DNA of 64,000 nucleotides from Apostichopus japonicus. Taxonomy: Eukaryota; Echinodermata; Holothuroidea; Aspidochirotida; Stichopodidae. The position numbers were made by a program, and so were the translations under genes. The DNA lies in contig NC_092568.1 of assembly GCF_037975245.1 (NCBI RefSeq), positions 33,760,501-33,824,500 on the forward strand, given 5' to 3'. Under the pieces are notes generated by a model. The model made no database searches, had not been told where the DNA came from, and saw only the letters and a program-made list of their open reading frames with translations. Below, piece by piece: positions 9,758 to 21,200 of this stretch (positions within the stretch are counted from its first letter, which is position 1; each line of letters opens with the position of its first letter).

Positions 9758-12254
9758 TTAAATGGCTTTCCACACGACAGAGAAACCTGATGCTGAGCCT
9801 TGATTGTCAGTGCGAAGATGAATCTCCATCTCGTTGGTCAGAGAGATGTAGGCCTTGCCCTTCAGAAACTCAGATCCACAAAGTCTGCAATAGAACAGAA
9901 TGTTACAATAGACAGTAGCATTTTGTCAGTGTGAGATTCAGAGCCAATCTAGGTTCTGCTTTGCTTAATGTTTGTTAACATTTTAATGTTTTAATGGGGT
10001 AGTGTTGTTCTTTAAATCAATGCCAGTATATGTAATACTGGAAACTTTATCACTTTGGGGGAAAAATTATATCTGAAAACACAACTTCTTCATAAAAGGA
10101 AAGTTATCAACGAAGAAAGACATTTAATTTAATTCAAGCAATAGTGACTTTATGACATCACGTTTAGGACTTAATTACCCCTGACCCACCAACCCCACCT
10201 TCACCGGTCAGTATCACTGACCCACCAACCCTACTTCCACCTGTCAGGCCTGGATGAAATATATGGTTAAACGAACACTTGAATTTTATCCAAGGTTTGT
10301 CACTTTAAAATCCATGATATTCTATAAAGTTAAAATATTCCTATCATGTCCCATCAATTCTACAAACAAAGGGTAATAATTACCAGATTTGCTGTAAAAT
10401 ACCAGACCTAGAAAATCTATGATTCGAGATGTTTTAAACACCCAAATTTACCTCATTGGGACTCTTTCACTGCCAAGACGAAGGGTGAGCGAATCATAGT
10501 CACAGTTTTCATGATTTTCAATGTCCATTGCCTTGAAAGTTACACGAACTTTCTTCTTTGATGCCACCTACCAGAGGAGGGAACAAAACTCAATGAAACC
10601 AATCCTTGAAATGAAAATTTCAATTGTCATTATGAATATGAAGTTTGACTTAATATTAATGATATACGTAGATTGAAAAAGACCTTTTGAATTTTAACTA
10701 AACACGATTGATTATATTTGTTAAAATGTGAAAACAATATAACATGTTCTTTTCACTCATTACTTTAAACAAATTCTCAAACAACAGCTCCTGACTAAAG
10801 TTGCCAATTTCAATGGTGAAATGACTTGGTTCGGTAAAGTTTCTCTCTCATGAGATAAAGCATTGACTCTGGTCAATGACTTTAATTGATTCAATGTAAT
10901 AACTAGTGAAAGCTGAATCTGGATCTGAAGGTGAAGTAACTGGTTGCATCGCTGCTGTTAATCTGTCTCAACATGGAGTAACTGGTTACAAGGCTACTGT
11001 TAATCTATCTCAATATGAAGTAACTGGTTACATAGCCGCTGTTAATCTATCTCAAAGGTGAAGTAACTGGTTGCAACGCTGCTGTTAATATATCTTAAGA
11101 TGAAGTAACTGGTTACATCGCTCCTGTTAATCTATCTTAAGGTGAAGTAGCTTGTTACATCGCTGCTGCTTATCTATCTCAAGAAGTAACATCGCTGATG
11201 TTTATCTGTTCAAAATGTTTTACTTATCAGCAATATACTTAATCCTTAGCATTCAACCTGTTTTTCATAATAACGTCAAGTTTTACCTTGCTCATCTTGT
11301 CAACCTCAAGTGCCAAAGGTTGTGCCATTGGGTATGGATCCTATAGGTGGGAGGTATCGCCCAACCCTTTTAGAAATTGCTATATGATTATGGGAGATTA
11401 GTTGCAAAAAATGGTTTGATATTTTCCAAATTTTGAGTAATTTATCTTCAAAATTTCCCCACAAATATCTTCAATATTCTTTAGTCTTCCGAATCTTCTT
11501 TAATCTCTTGTGTTCCTTATAAGGGGGCGGGGTGGGGATGGGGGAGGAAGTGGGGGTTGGGGTGGCTGCAGCCCCCTCCATCCAAATACTTTTGTGAAAT
11601 TCGGGCAATATGCTGAGAATTTTTTGGGCACCTACTGAAAGAAAAATAGATTGCAGTGTGTTATTCAATGGTTAAACTTATATTATTATGATCATCACTA
11701 TTGTAACGACTTCCCCAAATATTCTAACCAATATGGAAGGGTAATAACACGGCAAGTGATTGTATGTAATTGGCATGCGATGTAATAACGATGCATACTT
11801 ATATGATATGCACATTGACATGTTGAACGCGCGCGGAGCGCACGAAATTTTTTGGTTATATTGTCTCCCCCCCCCCAATCAAATTGGGCTCCTACGTCTA
11901 TGGGTTGGACCACTGGTTACACAATATGCATGGTAATGCGGCTTCTAATTGTGTCCCCACCAGAGAAATGACTATAGAGGGATCTCCATCAAATAAGGGC
12001 TGGATAGCTCAGTTGGTAGAATGCTGGGTTTGTAAAACAGAGGTCACTAGTTCAAATCCCATTCTAGCCATACATTTCTTTGCTTTTCTTCGGTTGTTTC
12101 AACGTGATAGTGAAGTCGCAAGCATTAGTAGAGAGTCTTAATTATAAAGATACCTTGATTTTCCACAAACAGTCAAGATTATGACCATAGTCCTCTGGGT
12201 ATCCTGGTGAAGTTAAGGTACCCTTGGTTCCTGTGATAACACCTCCACAGGTCT
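9758..12254 (-). CDS. CAP-CUB exons 9-11: CUB domain 2 and stop
   Basis: Exon 9 (12154-12254): [20 protein letters not shown]. Exon 10 (10452-10567): [20 protein letters not shown]. Exon 11 (9758-9884): [20 protein letters not shown], then [13 protein letters not shown] and TAA. The FxxMDIE...CDYD arrangement carries acidic residues of the type found in calcium-binding CUB domains. The domain ends five residues after the final FSV strand, so the protein stops right at the CUB boundary. Confidence 0.9.
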
Positions 12255-15200
12255 CTGCAAGAGAAAGAAAATATAGAAATAAACCAAGTTGAAAACAGCC
12301 TTTACAAATGTGGACCTTCTTAAAGGTTATCATTGTTGCCCCTTAGTATGCCAGAAATCAAGTAATGTTAACTCATGCTCAACTCTTAATGGATGTCCAA
12401 AGGCAGAATGCTATAGTCTTGATATGACATAGTCCAAGCAAAGAACAAAGCAAAAACAAAGGCCAAAAACCGCCCCCCCCCCTCCCAATAAGTCTCATTT
12501 AACATTGTTCATAATTTCTGGGAAAAGTGTTTCGGTTAGAAACACTCAGGAGAAGGAATGGTAGCCAAAATTGAAGATATTTCCTTCTTCTCTGAAATTT
12601 ATTGAAGAGAGAGTTTTTGATAAAACCCACAGTTTTTTTGTATCATTGTAGGCATGTTTTTTTTTTAATAAACCATGTGGATTACCAACCTTTTTTTACA
12701 CTGAACAAAGATGCTGATGTCCAAATATAAAATAATTAGAAAGCATTCAGAAGATTTGAAACTTTGACCTCACCTTCTTCTGTTTGTTTGTGCTCGTGAA
12801 TCATGTATCGGAGTTTGAAGCCACCCCTCACGATGCTTGAATCGGATGAAAACTGAATGCTGACAGAATTAGTTGAACTCTGAATTGGAGCAGGGGGTAC
12901 GTTACCACAGTACCTAAACGTGGAGGAGGAGAGAAAAGAAATCTCCTGTAGAGTAGAGTAAATCTCGAGAAAAAAAAAGCATTTCACAAAAAAAGTGATA
13001 TTTGTTACCACAGTACAACATTGCTTCTTTCTGTAAAAGTGAAACATATATTAATGTTTGGCAGATTCATGTTTTGATGATGAACTGTGACCAGCACAGA
13101 ATGTCAAAGGTGAAGGAAGGGTGGGGGAGTGGGAAATTCTACACTTTCAGATTTAGGCTGGGGCATGAACCTTTATAAAAGGGTGTCCTGGACGGAGTGG
13201 TCCTCCTTGGCTGGGTTTTTAAAAAACCTCCCACTGAATGATTTAGCCCACTGACAATGAAGGAGGGACCCAACCCTCCATACACCACTAGTGGTGAATG
13301 AATGGATAGGGCAGTCTTTCTGAGTGTTTAACCAAGCTTTAAAAGCAAGTTTTTGGAATGCTAACAAAAACAGAGACGGAGAAAGTTTAAGTTATGAGAC
13401 TAAGATGGGTGTGGACCTGGGAAAGTGACTTGAGGTTTACAATAAAGATCTTAAATCAGTAATTGAAGGGGATTAATAGAGAATTGTCTAATAGTTACTT
13501 GATATCGTTGAGGTCCTCTGCTGACACCAGAAGGTAATCCCAGGGGCACTGTGCTGCTGATTCAATGTCCATAAAGAGGAATTGAATCGATATACGAGCT
13601 TTTCTGCCGCCCTGGAGATGTAAAATAATGTTCAGAAAAAATTGTGGGTATAGATTCTGAATTACATATTCATAGATTCTCTATAAATCTCTCTCTTCAG
13701 AATTCAAGACCTGTACAGTTTTTATTCAATGAATGTAATACTCATAATTTGCATTCTACATAACCTGTAATCCAAAAATGGGCTATATTTTACATCTATA
13801 AGTAAATAGTCAAAAACAAGGTATCTTTCTCTTTTCTTCAGATCCAACAGGTAGATTATTTGTTTCTTGATGGGACTTTCTTCATATAAAGGAGGCAATT
13901 GTTTCGAAAAAGATTGCATGTAATACTGTGCATTAGCTTCGTTATATTTGGTCCAGTAGACAATAAATTCCTCTATTAATAGTTTTGCAAATTACTACAC
14001 AATGTTTGTTTAAGTTCATGAAATCAATTAGCATTATCAATTAATCTGTGTCAGAATTACTATCCAATAACCTTAATGAATTCAAATGTAAAAAAAGTCC
14101 CATCTTCTTCCACATGTATCCCTGCCACCTCCTCTCGGATGATGTTTTTTTTTTGTGTCGTTTTGGTACTACATACATCAAATACTAATCCTACCGATTT
14201 CCTTAATGAAGTTACAAATTATTTGACCCTTTTCTCCCTTAGCATTGTGTCCCATACACTCACTTAATGAGGTTACAAATTATTTGATCCTTTTCTCTCC
14301 TTAGCATTGTGTCCGATACACTCACTTAATGAGGTAACATATTATATGACACTTTTCTCTTCTTAGCATTGTGTCCCATGCACTCACTTAATCAGGTTAC
14401 AAATTATATGATCCTTTTCTCTCCTTAGCATTGTGTCCCATACACTCACTTAATGAGGTTACAAATTATTTGATCCTTTTCTCTCTTTAGCGTTTTTGTG
14501 TCCCATACACTCACTTAATGGGGTTACATATTATATGATCCTTTTCTCTTCTTGGCATTGTTGTGTCCCATACACTCACTTAATGAAGTTACATATTATT
14601 TGATCCTTTTCTATCCTTAGCATTGTGTCCCATACACTCATTTAATGAGATTATATATTATTTGATCCTTTTCTCTCCTTAGCATTGCGTCACATACACT
14701 CACCCGTATAGTCCACTCACAGTTCAGACTGTTATGGTAGGGGGATGGAAAGTTTGGTGAAACAATTTCCCCTGACGTTTCTCGTAAAGTCCCTCCGCAG
14801 CCTACTCAAGACAGGAGAAGTTCAAGAAATATGAAAATAAATCTGCAATAACGATACGCAAACATTCTCTTGATGAATAGTCTCTATTAATAATGGTCTG
14901 AGAAATAATCAGACCAAATGGTTATCAAAACATTTCTCTTTAAAGATTCATGTTCCTTGGATAATGCATGATTAACACACTATGCAAAGCTGGTCAATAT
15001 TGTCCAGCATTATTATACTACTAGAGTAACCCAAGTGGTTTTAATGAACATGCTCTATTTGTAACAATTAAATAAAAGGAGTGAAGCTGTAAATCTCCAA
15101 CGAATTCTTTGAAAATTTCTCTGAAGTCTCTGAACTCTCCTGCACATTTAAAAATCTTTGATATTTAAACTAGGACCATGGACGTATCACACATAAAGTA

Positions 15201-18200
15201 TTCACAAATTTCACTAAACTTCTATCAATTTGACTTCTCCTTTAAATACTTTTAACAAAGCAATTGTTAAATCTTCTAATGAATATCTCTGCAGGTAAAA
15301 TTAACTATGTCTGCAAAAAATCTGCTTGTAAAAAAAATCACCTGTATTGCTTGCTCTTCCTGCAGTAGGCAAGAGGTAAATATAAATGATCGGCCTAGGA
15401 CATTGTCCATAAATTGCCAACCCAAATTAAGGGTTGGATAGCTCTATTGGTTACAGCTTTGAATTTCATTCCAGCCTCACATTTTGTTGTTCTTTCATCT
15501 CTGTTATAAAGTTCCTACTTACTATCAGGTTCTGCTGGGGGACCTTGGTTATTGCCACCTTGTGGTTCCTCGGGGGTTCTTGGCCTCCTCCACCCTGGGG
15601 TGGATCTACGGGGTCTGGCACATCAGGAACTGTATCTCCAGAAGATGATGAACCTTTGAAAAGATGATGAACAAATGATGCTGGCAATAGTCCCCAAAAG
15701 AACAGTTTACACTTGTGAAGAAAATGGAGAGTAGTATGTGTATGTTTAACCACGAGAGAATATGTAAATGGTAGGTTCTAGCTAGTTACGATTGTACTGC
15801 TATATGTATGTACGTAGTAAGTCATAGATGCTTGTGATTTGAGTGTTTTGTATGTGTAGTAGATTGTAGATGGTTATGATTAAAACCATATAATATGTAC
15901 TATATATGTGTGTAGTAGATTGTATTTGCTTGTGTGATGCCGTACGTGCGACACAAAAGAAGAGTCAAAACCGATGACTTGTTCTGCTCCAATTTATTGG
16001 GGTTATAGGGCCATTACTGGGTATGAAAGCCAGTAAAACATACGAAAGAACATAAAAGAGGACGTTAAAGAGGAAGGTAAAGAGGACAGTTGTACAACGG
16101 CCACCGGACGGATTCGTTAGTCCTGCAAACAGCTATCACATCTCAAAGGCGATTGCTACGTTCAAAAATCAAGAAAGACAGAAATGGTTGAGAAGTTCAA
16201 GATACATGTTCTTCTTACAGTGGTAAGAAGGCGTGTGTGCGGAAGCAACGCTAACGATAGCTTAAACTGAAGGGTGCTCCATATCAAAACAATAGGGACC
16301 ACTGTCTTAGTGAGTAATATTACAGATGAACAATAGAGTCCACTGTGCTATGCGCGTAGATACAGGCAAATTGTTGGGTCACAGGTCAGAAAAGTTGTTA
16401 GAGTTGTTGAATATAGATTACACCACTTTCCCTCACACTTGTGTTTGTAGTGCTATGTGTATGTGTGTATTAAAATGAAGGTGACATCCCTTATGTTCCG
16501 ACGTCTCTATGTTCCGACGTCTCTATGTTCCGACAAATTGTTTGGACTCTTAATTTTTTTTTTTACCCAATTTTCTTTTGGAGACTCAATCTTTTTGGTC
16601 CCCCATTTTTCGGACCAATTTTTTTGGGGGGGCTTAATTTTTTGGGCCCCACATTTTTTGGGACCCAATTTTTTTTTGGGGGACTCAGTTTTTTGGACCA
16701 ACATTTTTTCTGACCTACCTTTTTGAGGACACAATTTTTTGGACGCACCAAATGTTTTTCAGGAAAAAATGGGCCCAAAGTTTGTTATGACACAAATAGT
16801 GCTTGTGACCGAAAAATGCTTGTGACCCGAAATTTAATTGTTTGTACTCAAATTTTTTGGGACCAAAATCAGTTCGGTCAAAAATAATTTCGGTCCGGAA
16901 AAAGTTGGTCCGAAAACATGTTGGTGTCAAAAATTTTGGTCCAAAAAAAATTTGGTCATAAAAATATATTGGTCCAAAATAATTTTGGTCCGAAAAAGTT
17001 GGTCTGAAAACATGTTGGTCAACAATTTTGGTCCAAAAAAAATTGAGTCCGAAAACAATTTGGGTAAAAAAAATTAGAGTCCAAAAAAATTGTCGGAACA
17101 TAGAGACGTCGGAACATAGAGACGTCGGAACATAGAGACGTCGGAACATAGAGATGTAACCAAAATGAATGATGTATATATGTGTAGTGTTATATATATA
17201 TATGGCATGTAGGTTTTAGATGGTTATGATCACTACCGAATAATATGTACTTTTTGTATGTAGTAGAATGTATATGCTTGTGATTGTAGTGCTATGTGTA
17301 CGTGTGTAGTAAAACGGCAGATGTGTGTATATATGTGTAGTGCTATATGTATATATACGTGGCATGTAGATTGTTGCTGGATTTGACATGATAGTTTTAT
17401 GTGTATAATTATATATTTGTGTAGATGCTTGTGAATTGGTATATGTCGTGTGTATATGTGAGTTATCGATGCTTGCGACACAGTATTACATTATATGTAG
17501 TGCTAATGAGTATGTATTACATTATGGGCAAAGTCAACCATCAGTGAAGGCGTGGTGCAGCTGGCAAGAAGAACATACCGCAATTACTAGGTTCCCCCAT
17601 TTGGAATTCTCACCATGAACTAGAATCTCCTGACCTTTTCAAAATTGCCATTCATGCAGTGATTTTGAGTAGAGTCTTACATGGATTATTTTGCCAAATA
17701 TTTGGGGTCTACACCCTGAATTTGAAATAACTTTGTTCACCATGTGGTGTCTTCATCTCCCAACGTACTTGAGAAAATGCTCAGATGCTGAAGGGGCAAG
17801 AAGAAGAAGAAGAAGAAGAAGAAGAAGAAGAAGAAGAAGAAGAAGAAGAAGAAGAAGAAGAAGAAGAAGAAGAAGAAGAAGAAGAAGAAGAAGAAGAAGA
17901 AGAAGAAGAAGAAGAAGAAGAAGAAGAAGAAGAAGAAGAAGAAGAAGAAGAAGAAGAAGAAGAAGAAGAAGAAGAAGAAGAAGAAGAAGAAGAAGAAGAA
18001 GAAGAAGAAGAAGAAGAAGAAGAAGAAGAAGAAGAAGAAGAAGAAGAAGAAGAAGAAGAAGAAGAAGAAGAAGAAGAAAAGAAGAAGAAGAAGAAGAAGA
18101 AGAAGAAGAAGAAGAAGAAGAAGAAGAAGAAGAAGAAAGAAGAAGAAGAAGAAGAAGAAGAAGAAGAAGAAGAAGAAGAAGAAGAAGAAGAAGAGAAGAA

Positions 18201-21200
18201 GAAGAAGAAGAAGAAGAAGAAGAAGAAGAAGAAGAAGAAGAAGAAGAAGAAGAAGAAGAAGAAGAAGAAGAAGAAGAAGAAGAAGAAGAAGAAGAAGAAG
18301 AAGAAGAAGAAGAAGAAGAAGAAGAAGAAGAAGAAGAAGAAGAAGAAGAAGAAGAAGAAGAAGAAGAAGAAGAAGAAGAAGAAGAAGAAGAAGAAGAAGA
18401 AGAAGAAGAAGAAGAGAGTGGAAATTAAAACTTACTACACAATTGCGTTCCGACACATGTATCATATCCAGATGGGCATTGACTACAGGGATAACCACTC
18501 ACATACGGTCTCTCACCAACATAGTTACCCCTTTAAGAAACAGGAAAACAAGAATATATAATAATAAAGATACAGTACTAGCGAGTACTATTATATTTCA
18601 AGGCAGAATGTAGGCCAATGCTACCTGATTTATCGACTGTGGTGGCGCTGTTCGTGGCCACCAGTAGTAACGAAGCACCTTACTGCTGATGATGATATGA
18701 TCCCCTAACTCCTGCTGACAGCTTTCTGACAGGAAAACATTCTCTTCAACTTTAATGAATACATTCGTTCTTTCCAACGTAAAACTATAATTGCCTTAGT
18801 TCCCTACTACTCATAAACACGGTCAACAAAGCTGATGAAGGTGCCACGAGCCAAGATCTAAGGCTCCATTATCAATGTCACATGGTTTTCTGGTAATTGC
18901 TATCAACTCATGTCTTGAAACGTCTAGGAAGTGGTTTTAATCTATCTGTAAGACATCACTTTACAATTCAGAGTGTGTTCTTAACAGCTGCCAGAGGAAT
19001 ATGGACAATTATATCTATTTCATGGCACACAGACATATTCTTACAGACTCCATGGTGTGTAAGTAGCCTATATGTTTCAAAAGAAGGTGATAAAATATGC
19101 AAATCAACATATGGACTAAATAAAATGAAGCTGCCTTGAACATTTCAATATTCCCTTGATCATGGAAGCAAATGCTAACGTATGTCACACCAAATCGTAT
19201 TACTGTGCATGAAGTTGTCTGAAGATGTCTGAGGTAAAAAAAATGATTTTCTTGAAAGGGAACAATTTTAATTTGCAGGGAGTATTCAAGCTATACATAA
19301 TTTAATAGGCTATACAATGGGTAGACAACAATTGCATCGAATTTTATAACAACACATGATATCATCAAACAGCGTTAATTTTGTGATAGTACTCACCCTT
19401 CACCATAATTACAGACTAATATTGAAGCAGGTGACCAACCAAGTCCTTGGAGAGGGGAGCAACTGGCTACGGCACAACCGACATGAGTAGTTTCTGCCCA
19501 GACAACCTGTTAAATAAAAACATGTAAAAACATGTTACAGTCATGCTGATTCAATGCTTAATTAATGTATTTCTAATAATGCAAAATATCTTGAGGATTA
19601 CATTGATCTGTCACAATCGTATTTCCACTGATGAAAATATCCTGAGGATTACATTAAAAGCACCATCCATGTGACAAAATGAAAACCATTTTGAGTTTTT
19701 CACCATATTTGGTGAATGACAGCCCAAGAGCTGATCACAAGACTGACAGCTGTGTATTCATACAAAGTTTTGTCACAAAACTTCAAAATTTGAAAGATAG
19801 ATGAAACATATCAAACAGGTAGAAGAATTTAAGAACTGTTATCTATAAAATCTCTACCCAAAATCTTTTCCATTAAGTGGTTAATGATGAATCTAACTTG
19901 TATCGTCTCTATGACACATTACCACCTGCTATGCTCAGGGTTTAAAATAATGGTCATGTAACGTTTCTCGGTCGGGATAAACCATTTAATTGGTGCTTCA
20001 TGCATCTATGTCTCTTTACCTGTAAAAATTCGACATTATCAAATACTTAATGCTACTGGAACAATTGCTTGATGCCTGAGAACAAGACGCTCTTTTAATC
20101 ACTGGCCAGACATGTAGTGAGTCCATGCGTGTACTCAAATTCTACCATAGTGGTCTGGTACTCATACTCAGGGCTTTTGGAAATCTATCACAGATTACAG
20201 AGCCAAGACTGAGTACTCTCACTTAGAGCCCTGTACTAATACTAGTATTCACAATATTCACAAACAAAATAAAATTTCTACTTGTAATAGTACTCAAATT
20301 CTATCATAGTGGTCTGGTACTCACACTCAGGGCTTTTGGAAATCTATCACAGATAACACAGCCAAGACTGAGTACTATCACTTAGAGCCTTGTACTCTTA
20401 CTTGTACTCAAAAACAAAAAGGAAATTTTTACTCGAAATGGTACTCAAATTCTATCATAGTGGTCTGGAACTTATACTCAGGGCTTTTGAAAATCTATCA
20501 AAGATACTACAGCCAAGACTGACTACTCTCAGTTAGAGCCTTGTACTCATACTTGTACTTACAACCAAAAGGAAATTTTTACCCGAAATTGTACTCAAAT
20601 TTTATCATAGTGGTCTGGTACTCACACTATGGGGGTTTATAAATCTATCCCAGATACTACAGCCAAGACTGAGTACTCTGACCCAGAGCCTTCAACGCTT
20701 CTAGTACTCACAAACAAACGGTAATTTCTACTCGACATTCATGCCGTGCTACTCTCACTGCCAAGTCTGTAACTGACATTATTTAGCTACTACCAGATAC
20801 AGAAAATGTAGCTTGATGCCAATGGATGACTGCACACACCTGTGTGTAATGTCCACAAACTCCAGAGCACGAGTTGGAGTTATAATCGTAGTATTCCTTC
20901 TCATCATCCCATGATTCCACCATCTCGAACAGGTTCCAGCTACTGCTATCACCAGACCCGGCCCAAATGTTCTGGCCGACGTAACCGAAAGGGGAGATGT
21001 TATCTGGATTGCCGTGGGCAAAGCTACATTCGTCTGCCCAGCCTTGAGCCATATTGGCCAAGTGATCATCCCATTGCTTTGAAGGGAACAAATACAGAAG
21101 CGATGAGATCAAATTGACCGTTTTAAATATCACGAGTCACGAAAATTTGAGATGGTGATGCAGAGGAAATTATACCTAGATGTTTCGATATTGTTTGAAG

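Noticed and set aside
14203-14703. Regular ~62-bp repeats considered as a CRISPR array.
   Set aside because: Units are contiguous with no unique spacers, they lie in a eukaryotic intron, and no cas genes are present.
15432-15476. Second tRNA-like sequence (GGTTGGATAGCTC...).
   Set aside because: Only a box A-like half is recognisable; no anticodon arm or box B follows.
16457-17149. Open frames on both strands across the foldback element with repeated FFGP-type or WSKK-type motifs.
   Set aside because: Produced by the palindromic GGTCC-A(n) repeats; the mirrored frames on the two strands show it is the inverted repeat, not a gene.
17691-18561. Open frames of more than 240 codons on both strands across the GAA array (poly-Glu, poly-Arg, poly-Lys or poly-Leu/Phe).
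   Set aside because: They are the unavoidable translation of a triplet microsatellite inside an intron; frame changes coincide with 1-base interruptions.
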